From assembly GCA_948567375.1 (NCBI GenBank), contig OX419756.1, forward strand, positions 39,074,333-39,138,332: DNA of 64,000 nt, given 5' to 3'. This document shows positions 1-11,285 of the stretch, one piece after another. The DNA is from Lunularia cruciata. Lineage: Eukaryota; Streptophyta; Marchantiopsida; Lunulariales; Lunulariaceae. The translations under genes and the position numbers were made by a program. How positions within the stretch are numbered: the stretch's first letter is position 1; each line of letters starts with the position of its first letter. Under the pieces are notes generated by a model. The model was not told the DNA's origin, made no database searches, and saw nothing but the letters and a program-made list of their open reading frames with translations.

Positions 1-340
1 GATGATGACCACTCCATTTCATGAGTTCAACACAAAGTCCATCAAGTTCTTGAGCCTTACCATTGACCAACTTCTTGAGTTGATATTTGACATCAACTTC
101 AAAGATAACTAAAGGAGATACAATGCTAGGTGCCATGCAAGGGCATGACAAAAGAAGTACATATCCTTCACATAGTTACAAAGCTCCTAAAAACCCAAAG
201 ATGGGGATGGAGTTCTAATAAAAAAATCCTTACAACAAGCCTTGGGATTGTGCCTTAGATAAGTGCTTAGCTCAACCCTCTTACGCTTGAGAAAATCTCT
301 CTTCTTACACTAACTAATTATTATAGGTTTGCAAACTACA
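1..340 (-). mobile_element. LINE reverse-transcriptase remnant, 5' part
   Basis: Read on the minus strand, the first 120 bases encode a stretch containing KKLVNGKAQELDGLCVEL, which fits the motif at the start of non-LTR reverse transcriptases (L..GKA..DG...E). About 300 bp match 4882-5200 closely, with the same order and orientation, so these are two copies of one LINE family. The fragment is cut by the window edge and shows no complete ORF. It ends at about position 340, where the duplicated upstream block begins. The LINE assignment rests on the motif and on the better-preserved second copy; the clade is not determined. Confidence 0.6.
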
Positions 341-346
341 CTGCTA

Positions 347-3030
347 TAAAAATTGTTGGAGGACAAATTAGTTCATAATGAAAATCTAGATATACAAATG
401 TAAGTTGTTGCAAGGACTCATGTTTAATTATATGTATCTCAACCAGTAAATATTGCCTCCATTATTTAATGTGAACCAAAATTTAATTTATAGTTTAGAT
501 ATGAAAATTTGAGTAGTAAATTCATAGAACAATTACCATAAGAACAATAAAATTAATTTTAGATAATAAGTCTAAAATTCAACTCTTATTGAGTTTTTAA
601 AGTAATATCCAAGAGCACTTACATAAAGTTAACCATGCATGAATGGAGAAATATAATTTGATTTTTCTTGTTATAAAACAAGTATTACATGAGACATATT
701 AAAATATATTATTATTAACTTGATCATATCTAATATAAAATCTGAAATTTATAGACAAGTCACATTCATGTCTAACTCTATTTTAAAAACTACATAAATA
801 ATGAATAAATATTAAATAAATTGAAGAAACAATGAGCTATTATTCACCAATAGTATATGTTAAATCATTCATCCCCCTTCTTCTTTATAAGTGTTATGCA
901 GAGAAAATTCCTTTGAATTTTGGAGTAGGTTCTGATTAACTCAATGAAAAAAGAGATGAGAAGTGTTCTTGTTTTAAAATTTCTATTCTAAATTAATTTT
1001 ATAAAATTCACAACCTTATGGCCAAATCAAGAATTTGTTTTAAATTTATCTTAAATTTTTACTTTCCATTATTTTACCCATACACTATAAAACATTAATA
1101 TTGGGTATAATTACATGCAAGATGATACATCTTATATTTTGTCTTTGTTGTTGAAAAAGACAGAGATACAAAGGTATGATTATAGACTTTTAAAACTTTG
1201 GAATTAAAAAATGATTCATTTGTAAAAGAAAGAATTCAAGTAAAGTTGAGTTCAGAATCTATTATTTATGCATGATGATGTTTTAGGGAGTAACTTTGTA
1301 TAAAAGATGTGTTTAAGATAATATGCTAAAATTTCTTTACTTTTGGTGTAAATATTCAATACAAATGACATCTATTTACAACCTAATTTGAATTTATATT
1401 TTGGACTAAACTTAACACCAAGGTAAATACTGCATGTTAAATATGCATAAGATAAAGAAAGTAAAATTTTAAGCATTGAATGTTTGTTAAGAGATAGGCA
1501 TGGGTATAATATAAAACAGTATATTTAAATATATCACCATCCATGGAAATTAAGAACTATAATGATAAATTTATTACCTTATTTAGAATTCTCCAGTAAT
1601 CCATTGAGAAATATATATGGAATAATTGTTAAGAAGTTCTACATACTACTTATGTAATTATATAATGAGCCTTTTTTCTGAGAAACAATGTATGTTGAAT
1701 AAAGTGTTGTTTAACTTTTGGGTTTCTTGGAAATTTCTATTCTCAAGAGTTGCTTATGATTAATTGAAAATAATAACCATGTTTATCTTCATCTTAATAA
1801 GACTCCTATCTACTTGTCAACATTTATACATCTATTTCATTAAATACAATTAATGAAAGATGAAAATAACTCATCATTTAGCAATAATTTTATTAGTAAA
1901 TTATGCATGGTTTAATACAAGGCTAGAGTAGCATTAATATACTTACTAGTGGAAATACTTAATATTTGAACTTTTTATAAATGTTTCCTAATTATTTCAA
2001 AAGATGTTTTTTGCATATTTAAAAGTTCATGTTCAGCTAAAGTTTACGGACTATTCTAAACAGTTCTAAAACTAGTTCTTTAGTTTATTCTCTCACAAAA
2101 GCTAATGTCATCTTCAACCAAGAACTCCTTCCAAGAGGGAGAAAATGAATGAGAGTTTTGTTGGATTTGTGTGTTTGATAAGAAAGACCTTGCAATTTAG
2201 TTTCATTGATCCTCCTACCTATCATAAGTAGACTTTTACTGATATCAATCCCGCTCAAGTAGTTTCCTATAAAACAATCATTCATACTAGGTGAAGTGAT
2301 GCTTCTTTAGACAATACATTAGTGTATAGAACCTTGCGACTTGCAAGGCTCCGATGTCTTAAGTGCAAGAAGACAGATTTCTCATATCAAAACTATTGGA
2401 TCTAGCACCATTTAACATATTTTGGCTTGATAGGAAACATTTCTTGTCTCAATGTTATTGGACCTCGTCCATATTACCTCTTATGGTTTGACAAGGTCTT
2501 CCTTCCTTCATATGTTCTACATGGTCACTTTTTCCCTCTCATAAAGAAGGGAGACTATATTCAAATCACGTTTGTATTGAAGTTAGTCCCTTTATAGTAA
2601 AGTGGGTGTTCATCTACTTGGTTCTTGCTAAACTACATAGATCTCCTTGAATCAAATTGCCACCATCTCCTTTATTGAAGATAAAGTAACGTACTTGGAA
2701 AAGAGGGAGAGCCTTTGGCTTTGAGCTTCCCAAAGTTGGAAGGAATCAACGTTGATCAGGGAGATAAATTGACTACTATGTTGTAGAAATACTTTCCAAG
2801 TATGGAGTAAGGTAGAATATCGGGTTTTTTTGGTGTAGGGATTGTGGTTAAAGGGTACATTGTCTCATTATGGATAGGGAGGCATAGAGGACTTTATTTT
2901 ACAAGTAAGAAAGAGGAGCAAAGGTCTTGCTACTCCTTGGGGTTTCATCCTCTAGAAAGAAAGAACTGGAAGAAGAACTGGAAGAATTGCATGGAGGACC
3001 CTCCAGTCTTAAAATAATCCTCTAAGCTCC
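347..3030. repeat. Decayed duplicate of the NOT1 upstream block (copy 1)
   Basis: This block aligns in the same orientation with 7036-10370, starting at a shared motif (attgttggaggacaaatt) and ending at the sequence that forms the NOT1 leader in copy 2. Good stretches are 352-450 against 7041-7140, 2099-2250 against 9359-9500 and 2711-3010 against 10049-10350. In the last stretch nearly every CpG of copy 2 is TG or CA here, which is the signature of deaminated 5-methylcytosine. The copy stops where an LTR relic begins at about 3031, so it never reaches the NOT1 start codon. No ORF in it is convincing. Confidence 0.75.
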
Positions 3031-3628
3031 ACATAGAAGAAGGCAAGGAATGACAAATTTATCATACTCCTCCAAGGCTAACACTCCAAGATTCAAACCA
3101 TTGCTCACCAAAGAACCCAATGAGAGAAAGATAGTTGCAAATGAAATGACAATGAATACCTCCTTCCCCTAGTTTATAAACTTGTGGAATAGTTATGAAC
3201 AAAATTTATTAATTACAAATAAATTCTAAAGTATAAAGGAATATCTATACTCATGGGAATATTCCTCTAAGCATGTGATCTTATTTTCCCCAACCATTAA
3301 ATCAAGGATTCTTTCACATGGGTTGTCCTTGGACTACAAAAAAATCTAAAGCAAAAATGTTTGTGGGTCCAAGAGTTCTCAACTTTTTCCTCAAAGTCAA
3401 ACACCTATGAATAATTCTAAGTCAATACACTAGAATTCAAAATATTGGTGCTTCGTTTTCCACCTCCTCTAAAGTAAGATGCTCTTTATCTTAACTATTG
3501 CTAACTTTAGTTAATCATAACTAATATAGAACCATCCTTTATCTCTCTATATAAAATATATCTCAAGTACTTGTAATACCAAACTAAATATCACAATAGC
3601 ACATACATGCACAAATGGTTGTTATAGA
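3031..3628 (-). mobile_element. Diverged LTR relic of the element A family
   Basis: About 600 bp match the LTRs of element A (51460-52151 and 58565-59253) almost end to end. Shared blocks include ctcctccaaggctaacactc near the start and cacatgggttgtccttggac near the middle, and the relic ends in a decayed form of the family terminus. The first 40-60 bases of the LTR are missing or unrecognisable. No internal element sequence is attached, so it is a solo or truncated LTR. Its orientation corresponds to an element on the minus strand. Divergence is much higher than between the two LTRs of element A, so it is an older insertion. Confidence 0.75.
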
Positions 3629-3639
3629 ACAACACCTTC

Positions 3640-4543
3640 TTCAACTCTCATGTGGTAAGATGAGCAAGTTTGGAGCAATTCACAAGTGAATACAAAGCTC
3701 TAATCCTTACATTAATTAGGTTATTGGCACAAGAAGACAAGCTATAGTCATAGAAAACTCAATCACCCAATACTCATAAGAAGAAACATGCTCCAAGTGC
3801 TTTCCATCAAAGAAGAAAGGTATGACACCTTTAGAACCCATCACAATCATTTTAGACTTATCGAGCTTTACCTCCATCTTTGTGTCATTGCAAAACACAA
3901 GAAAACAATCCAATAGCTTCTGTAAACTCTTTGGGTTAGTAAGCATTACATCATCTACATAAAGAAGTGCATGTATTATCAAAGAACCAACTTGCACACT
4001 TGTAGCTCCAACTTCCAAGAATACTCTCCAAAACATTGATGAAGATCCCAAACAAAGTTAGAGATAAAGAGCAACCTTGAATCACACCCACGGTTTTAAG
4101 GACATCTTGAAAGCTCAAAGAAGAGAGTCTCACAACCAACTTCTCATATCTTTTAGAGATAGCACCAATCAAATTTTATGAAACCCCAACTTCACCAAGT
4201 CTCTCAATTAGAGCTTATTTAAGAACCTTATCAAAGGTCTTATTGAAATCAATTAAAGCAACAAAGAGAACTCTTCCAACATCCTTGAACTTCCATCATA
4301 ACACATTGAACACTAATAGATGGTCCAAACTATAGCTTGATCTAAAACTAGCTTTGCACTTGGTACAAATTTTGGATTTCTCAACCCAAGTACTCAACCT
4401 TTGTTTCAAAATACATCCATATGGGTTAGCAAAAATGCTACCTACTAAAATGGTATGATAATTGGTAATCACAACCCTTTGGCCAAATTGTGAATAAAAA
4501 CCATCTCCTTTGGATGCCAATGGTCAAGAAAGCAACACTTGAT
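3640..4543 (-). pseudogene. LINE reverse-transcriptase remnant (palm region with YVDD)
   Basis: Minus-strand reading frames carry, in order, NYHTILVGSIFANPYGCIL (4296-4520), GVIQGCSLSLTLFGIFINVL (3951-4172) and LLYVDDVML (3716-4051). These match reverse-transcriptase fingers and palm motifs of plant non-LTR retrotransposons, including the catalytic YxDD box. The motifs lie in different frames separated by stops, so the enzyme is dead. It continues the fragment at 4840-5230, from which it is separated by a solo LTR. The 3' end near 3640 abuts the LTR relic; no poly-A tail is visible. Confidence 0.8.
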
Positions 4544-4839
4544 TGTAAAAGACATAGGAGAGAAATAAGAGATTAGGAGATTGAAGTGAACTATCCCATT
4601 GAGACTCTTGAATAAGTGAAACTCTTAATACCTAATATGAGCTTGGATTTTGGCATTTATAGAGAACATACAAGGCTCTTGAGGAGCTTCTTAAAAGCTA
4701 CATTTTTAGACTGCAAGCTAAGCTAACTAGAAAGCTTCCCAATAAGCTTTCTCTTAGAGATCACTTGCTTGGCATACATGTTACTCAATACTTAGTTTGT
4801 TAGTTTTGACTAAAGAGTTTGTAAACTCTACATTGTTAC
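4544..4839 (-). mobile_element. Solo LTR of the element D family inserted in the LINE
   Basis: This 296-bp block is the reverse complement of a shortened form of the element D LTR at 62964-63340. The two share the terminal tgtaacaat and cttttaca ends and an internal block around atttatag...catacaaggc. The flanks carry ttgat on both sides (4539-4543 and 4840-4844), as expected for a 5-bp target-site duplication. The terminal base on the right side appears lost. No internal retrotransposon sequence remains, so it is a solo LTR made by LTR-LTR recombination. It splits a LINE reverse transcriptase and is therefore younger than the LINE. Confidence 0.75.
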
Positions 4840-5230
4840 TTGATTGCTTCATTTGAGAGAGAGGTGTGTATAAGAATCAGATGATGGCCATCCATTTCAC
4901 AAGTTCAACACAAAGTCCATCAAGGTCTTTAGCCTTACCATTGACCAACTTCTTTAGTTGATATTTGACATCAATTTCAAAGATAACCAAAGGAGATACG
5001 TGCTAAGTGCCATGCGTGGATCATCAAGAACAAAGTAAATACACTTCACATAGTTAGAAAGCTCATACAAATCCAAAGATAGAGATGGATATCCAATAAT
5101 AACCTTCTTCCAACAAACTTTGGGATTATGCCTCAATTTAGTGCTCACCTCAACCCACTTAAGCTTGAGAAAAGCTTGCTTCACTTCATCAATTGTCTAT
5201 AAGAGATGAAAGCAAGGTTATGTGCAATTT
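4840..5230 (-). pseudogene. LINE remnant upstream of the solo LTR
   Basis: The minus strand encodes the same linker as the fragment at 1-340, including a LVNGKAKDLDGLCVELVKW-type stretch, directly upstream of the reverse-transcriptase palm motifs found beyond the solo LTR. A longer open piece (4954-5184) covers the preceding region. Similarity to the first copy runs to about 5200. LINE sequence may extend to about 5500, but I see no diagnostic motif there. It is non-functional because of the insertion and frame breaks. Confidence 0.65.
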
Positions 5231-7035
5231 GATCAAAAGACTTGTCTAGAGCTTTGATCTTTGCAATTTTTCAATCTACATCATACTACCTATTGCATGA
5301 GAGACCAAGCCTCTTATTGCAACATGCTCTTGGAAACAAGAAAATGGATGTAGATTGAAGAAGTTTCACCAACTAATCACCCAGTTGTTCAAAATAAAAG
5401 GATTATTTTACAATGCTCAACCTCTCTTGGATAGCTTGCTAGTAGTGTAGGGTTGACTTGTCAATGTCTATCTAGTGATTACACTTAACTTGATTATAAC
5501 ACTTTGAAAGGTATTATTAAAAATATAATTGTAATTACCACTCCTACACATAGTAACTTTCTATTTATTTATTGCTTATATCAAACGTAGATTGAGTATT
5601 GTATTACAAATACTCAAATTATATCCAAGAATAAAATTTTTGCTGAGTATTGTATAAATTACTACATGGGATGCATATATTATATGTACTTGCTTGTTTG
5701 ATGTATTTTTAAATGAGGAAAATTCTAGTTTTTAAGCACTTATAATGTTAAGAATCATCAAACAAACTCTACATTTTGTACTCATCTGTATAAGTTATAA
5801 ATAAAGCACACTTAATGAAATACTTGTTAATATAATGTCATTAATTCTACATAATAAAGAATGCTTTGCAAAACTAGAATATAAATATCTTCCACTCAAT
5901 GTCATGCATAATAAATCAATCAATTCTTTAAAACAACACTTAAAATTCCTAAAATATACTTTGACATATAATTGTGAACTTTATCATTTCTTTAATTTTT
6001 TCTTTAATTTATATAAATAAATATTTTTTCTTTTATTAATCTATTGTTGTATTTAAGTGTAATTTGTAAGGTGTTAAGAAGATATACTTTCATCTTAAAG
6101 GGACTTGTTGTTCAAAGATTATTGTTGCCTTAATGTCTTTGTAGTACCTTGTTCATTTGATGATTGATCTAAGAAAGAGTAATATGAAATATATTTTCTT
6201 TATTACCCAAAAATCAAATTTGAAGGCAAACATTTCTTTTTAATTAACAAAGTATCAATTTGTCTATAATTATATCGGATATCATTTTTATCATCTATGT
6301 TATATTTCATGATTTCTAGATACATTATAGGTTTTACTTGTACTTTGATCAATTATACTTACAAAAGAAATTATATGATATACTAGAAAAAGAATAAACT
6401 GTATAAATTTGTGTGCTTTCTTTAAGTTTAAATAAAATAAAGAAATAAAATTCTATCAATAAAACTATGTTTATCTTAGCATTGAATGAAATCTAAAACA
6501 AAACATCAAGAATGATTATTTATATGTAGTCATAATTTATACTTGAGAGTGTGATGCTTTCTTCTCTAGCAAGCTTTATATCATCAATGTTTCATCACTT
6601 TGTTAGTGCAAAGCTCATTTACAAATGTCATTTTGTTTGAATATATAACGATTGTGGCTAAACTTGTTTGTATCGTGTTTACATTACCTACTACTAGAGG
6701 AATCAATACAATTAAGGAAAGAAATTGATGTTATGTATGTTACTTTTGAATGAGGAGTAGCACTATAATTCCTGACTAATTTGTATTCTATCATTACATT
6801 ATAATTAATTCTATAGTAGATATGATAATAATGTTTTTTTAAGTACATTCATAATACTCATATGACAACAAGGTAAAATTTGTTATTAACTAGCCTTGCT
6901 TAAGTATGTAGGACTGAGCTAACCTTATTGACTTTGTTGTTAATACCCTGAAGTAGGTAGTCAACTTCAAATATACAACTTAAATTGTCCAATAAATCTT
7001 GAAACTAGCTTAACATTTTAGAGTTGCAATGGCTA
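5231..7035. other. AT-rich stretch without recognisable gene
   Basis: This is strongly AT-rich sequence with stops in all frames. The longest ATG-started piece on the plus strand (5835-6020) is 61 codons of low-complexity composition and matches nothing I know. No RNA gene, tandem array or transposon terminus stands out. The part up to about 5500 may still be decayed LINE. Confidence 0.5.
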
Positions 7036-7800
7036 GAACAATTGTTGGAGGACAAATTAGTTCATGATGGAAATTTTAAATCATGCATATTCAAGTTGTT
7101 GCAAGGAATCATCTCTAATAATATCGATCTTAACCAATAAAAATTGATTACATAATATAATGTTACATAGTATTCAATTTATACTTTAGATAGGTAAATG
7201 TGAGTAGTAAATTCTTAATAAGTATTATAAGAAATTTTTTTTGCTTTTTAGGTAATAAGTCTCAAACTCAACTCTTATTGAAATTTGAAAGGAATATCCA
7301 AGAGCTCTTGCCAAAAGTTACCATGCTTTGAATATAGAAATGGAGTGATTTTTCTTTTTCTTGTTCTTCTTAGAAAATGAGTACTACACGAGATGTATTA
7401 AAATATATTATTATTATGAACTTGATCATATTTATCCATCTAATATGGGAGATTTATAAACAAACCACGTTCATATCTAACTCTATTTTTTAAACTACAT
7501 AAATAATGAATAGAAATTTAGGAAATTGAATAAATAAATAGTTTTTATTTACTCATGGTACATATAAAACCATTCACCATTCTCCTCTTTTTTCTATAAA
7601 TACAAAGATGATACAAAGATAATTCATTTGATTGTTGGAGTAAGTTCTGATTATCTCAATGAATACGCAAGAAAAGGGTACTTGTTCTAAAGTTTTTATT
7701 TAAAATTAATTTTATAAAACTCACAAACTTAAGGTCAAATCAAGTATTTGTTTCAAATTATTTATAATTTGAATATTTAACCCATACCTTTTTTTCTCTC

Positions 7801-7858
7801 CCTTTTACGGCTTGACGGGGTCTTCCCATCCTTCATTTGTCCTTAGCGGTCGCCCTAT
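7801..7858 (+). repeat. Short dispersed repeat with CCCATCCTTCATT and GCGGTCGCC core
   Basis: The block holds ggcttgacggggtcttccc, then catccttcatt, then gcggtcgccct. The same arrangement recurs at 8078-8140, at 39725-39760 (partial) and, reversed, at 37995-38095, 38770-38815 and 45585-45640. Decayed versions appear at about 2480-2560 and 9795-9840. It has no coding potential, and I do not know the family. Confidence 0.6.
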
Positions 7859-8034
7859 ACATTTACTACCTTTTGGATTTATATTTTGGACTAAACTATA
7901 TAGAAAAAGGTAAATATCTCACGTTAAATGCCCATGAGATAAAGTAGGTAAACTTTTCAGCATTGAATGTTTGTTAAGAGAAAGACATGGATATAATACA
8001 ATCATCTTAGGTGCGGTAGTGCAGATTTCTCATA

Positions 8035-8140
8035 TAGACTCTATTGGGGCTTAGCCCCATGTTACCTTTTTTGTCTCTCCCTTGTAAGGCTTGATCGGGT
8101 CTTCCCATCCTTCATTTTTCCCACGCGGTCGCCTTTCATG
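8035..8140 (+). repeat. Short dispersed repeat, fullest copy
   Basis: This copy includes an upstream mini-palindrome (ggggcttagcccc, 5-bp arms), a pyrimidine run, the shared segment gggtcttcccatccttcatt and the end acgcggtcgccttt. The reversed copy at 37995-38095 keeps the same order over about 95 bp, which shows the repeat unit is at least that long. No terminal inverted repeats or target duplications are certain. Confidence 0.6.
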
Positions 8141-9495
8141 ATATAATACAAAACAATACATTTAAATATCTTACCATTTTTTTAAAACAAGAAATAGAAT
8201 GATAAATGTATTACCTTATTTAGAATTCTACAATAATCTGTTGAGAAATACATCTATGATAATTGTTAAGAAGTTCCAAACACTGGCTATGTAATTGTAT
8301 AATCAACCTTTTTTTCTGATAACAATGTATGTTGAATTAAGTTTCCTATAAATTTTGGGTTTTTTAGACGTTTCTATTCTCAAGAGCTGCTTATGATTAT
8401 ATAAAAGTAGTAATCACATTTATCTTAATCTTAATAAGATTTGTATCTACTTTTCAAAAATTATATATCTATTTCACTAAGTACAATTAATGAAAGATGA
8501 AAATAACTCATCATTTAGCAATAATTTTACCAGTTAGTTCTGCATGGTTTATCACAAGGCTGGAGTAGCCTTAATATACCTACCAGTGGAGTAATATTTG
8601 AACCTTTTCTAAATGTTTCCAAATTATCATAAAAATATGTTTTGTATATTTCAAACATATTCATACCAATAGTCTACCAACATACTTACATGTAAATATT
8701 AAAATAATGTATATTTTATATACTCTGCTAAAGGAAGGGTAGATTTATTATCAGTAAATAGAAATCAATGCTGGATATTAGAGCTCAATTAAAAGGTTTG
8801 ATATTCGTTTAATTTGGCAAAATATTTAAAGTGTAAGAACTAACATAACTGCAATCCATTATTATATTCATGTAACTAAACGTGAATATCCATTTTATAC
8901 CGTCATAATCAATCATGATTTATGTCTTAAACTACTTTCATAGTTTGATAATTGATATTTATATGAATTTATATAATTATATAATTTTCAGTAATATAAA
9001 ATTTCTTTCATTTGCTGATTTCTTACATACTTGCTAATCTGAAAGGCTACTGCATTTTATATTACGGGGCGAGTCACAATTGTAAAGTATGTAAAAAATA
9101 CAACAATCGTATACGTCCTATACCATACAATTCGGGTACATTGTACTTATATTTAAACTAAATCTTTAATGTAAGGTCAAGTTTATCTTGATGACTCATC
9201 CTTGCCTAGGGTACCGATTGTTTCCTGATCCTACATTGGATTCTACGCTTGTTCATGTCCGCTCCGGCTGGTTGAGAATTAAATACATGTTCATCTAAAG
9301 TTGAGTGTCTACTATAGACAGTTCCAAAACTAGTGCTTTCGTTCGTTCTCTCGCATAATATAATGTCATCTTCAACCGAGAACGTCTCCCAAGAGAGAGA
9401 AAATGAATGAGACTTTTGTTGGACTTTGGTGTTTGACAAGTAAGACCTTGCAATTCCGTTCGCTGACCCTCCATCCTACAGTAAGTAGACTTTCA

Positions 9496-9673
9496 CAGAC
9501 GTCGACCTCGCTAAACTTGTTTTCTATTCTATAGAATAATCACACTAGTCGATCTCGCTAAACTTGTTTCATATAAAATAATCACACTAGTCGATCTCGC
9601 TAAACTTGTTTCCTATAAAATAATCACACTAGTCAATCTCGCTAAACTAGATTCCTATAAAATAATCACACTA
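9496..9673 (+). repeat. 42-bp tandem repeat, about four units
   Basis: The phrase cacactag followed by a ctcgctaaacttgttt block recurs at 9541, 9583 and 9625, with a partial unit at 9667. The spacing is exactly 42 bp. A first, slightly longer and more diverged unit lies at 9496-9540. The duplicate block at 2240-2285 has only one unit, so the array expanded after the duplication. It lies about 1.6 kb upstream of the NOT1 ATG. Confidence 0.85.
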
Positions 9674-10370
9674 TGTGTGGTGATGCTTCTTCAAATACTC
9701 CATTAGGACCTTACGATTTGAATAATTCAGATATCCTAAAGACGACGGTAGAGTAGATTTTCTCATATCGATCCTATTGGGATCTAGCCCCACTTTACCT
9801 CTTCTGGCTTGACAGGGTCATTCGTGGTCGTCTCTTTCCTCCTGTGAAGAAGGGAGACCATAGTCAAATCACCTATGTATTGAAGTTAGTCCCTTTACAG
9901 TACAGTGGTCATTCATCTACTTGGTTCTCGCTAAACTACGTAGATCTCCTCGAATCAAATTGCCACCGAAGTTTAAAAGAATGCCCACCATCTACTGTAC
10001 TAAAGAGAAAGTAACGTACCTGGAAAAGAGGGAGAGCCAATGATTGAGAGAGGCGTTTGGCTTTGGGCCTAGCCAAACCCGGAAGGAATCACACGCTGAG
10101 CAGGGAGATAAATCGACTACTACGTTATAGAAATACTTCCCGAGTACGGAGTAAGGTAGAATACTGGGGGGCGTTGGTGTAGGGACCGTGGTTAAAGGGT
10201 ACGTTGTCTCTTTGTGGAGGGGGAGGCACAGAGGACTTTATTCGCCAGGTAAGAAAGAGGAGCGAAGGTCTTCCTCCTCCTCGGGGTTTCATCCGCTAGA
10301 AAGAAAGAACTCGAAGAAGAAGGGGAAGAATTGCGTGGAGAACCCTCCAACCCTAAAATAAGCTTTTGGA

Positions 10371-11285
10371 GCCCTGCAAGCTCGTATTCATTCTTCCATT
10401 CATTCAATTTCTGCACGCATTGCTGCAGGTGGTAGTGCGCGCCCTCATTCATCTCTTGCGTTTACCGACTCGTTCTTGTTTCGCTCTCATAGGCCTCAGT
10501 CGTGAAAGGGGAGGAAGCTCACAGGAGAGTTGTAGTGGTGGTGTGCCTGGAGCGAGCGGGATACGTTCGGTCGGAGGCAGGAAGCAAGGAAGGAAGGAAG
10601 GAAGGAGGGAGATCGATCAGTTGTGTGTGTGAGGAGTTTTGATTTGAACATGGGTTGTGGAAGTTGGTGATCTGGAAGCGGAAGGAAGAACGGGAGGAGA
10701 GAGGATAGGTGAAGCGGATAGAAAAGAGGCAAAATGACGGGGGCGATGATTTGTGGGGTTTGTTTTCAGTGGTGATGGAAGGAGAACAGGGAAGGAGCGT
10801 ATGGAAAACTAGATAAGAAGGAAGTGAAGTGACCAGGGTGTACCCTGTGTACTATAGTGTTTGTGTTGTTTGTAAAGTTCACCTGCGTAACATATTTTCT
10901 GGAGATTAGTAAGTAAAGGACGAAAAAGTTAACTTGGATACAAATTGAGGTGGGAGTGTTGTTCGGATTTGTGGCAAGTGGTGGTCAACTGGAACTCATT
11001 CAGGACAGGGATAGCAGGATCTCGTTAGACAACCTCCGAGCAAGCGCAAGAGAAGCCAGAGCAGGTTACTAGTCTCAATCGGACTTCTATCAGGGCAGGC
11101 CCTATATAGCCTTTCCCTAGTGTCGTGGGAACGAGGAAGCGCTCGTTTGGATTACGGGAAGCTGTACATAACGGAATATGTGTAGGCAATTTGAGTTTAA
11201 CTAGGTTGAAACCAGGGATATTTGGGATTATTTCTAGAGGAATTTTGATAACCGGAGTTTTTGGCGAGCGCCTGGAAGTCGAGCC
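10371..11285 (+). promoter_or_regulatory. NOT1 leader region with four short upstream ORFs
   Basis: This 0.9-kb stretch precedes the NOT1 start codon and has the GC content of the gene, so most of it is probably 5' UTR, possibly with an intron. Reading it unspliced gives four ATG-started upstream ORFs: 10650-10670 (6 codons), 10734-10775 (13 codons), 10775-10816 (13 codons, its ATG overlapping the previous stop as TGATG) and 11178-11204 (8 codons). No further ATG lies between 11205 and 11285. The transcription start is not visible from sequence. Upstream ORFs of this kind commonly lower translation, but whether they are in the mature mRNA is inferred. Confidence 0.5.
10586..10610 (+). repeat. 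AAGG microsatellite in the NOT1 leader
   Basis: An uninterrupted AAGG run (about six units) followed by GGAGGGA lies inside the putative 5' leader, giving a polypurine tract on the mRNA strand. Confidence 0.85.

Larger units (their letters stand above)
7036..10370. repeat. Duplicated upstream block, copy 2, next to NOT1
   Basis: This is the better-preserved partner of 347-3030. It is about 650 bp longer because it holds extra short repeats (around 7801 and 8078) and an expanded 42-bp tandem array (9496-9673) that is a single unit in copy 1. The last 300 bp are GC-richer, retain CpG sites and lead directly into the NOT1 leader. This copy may contain the NOT1 promoter; I cannot see a TATA box with confidence. 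Confidence 0.75.

Noticed and set aside
9496..9673. Possible CRISPR-like array
   Set aside because: The 42-bp units are tandem without unique spacers, in a plant nuclear context; it is an ordinary tandem repeat.
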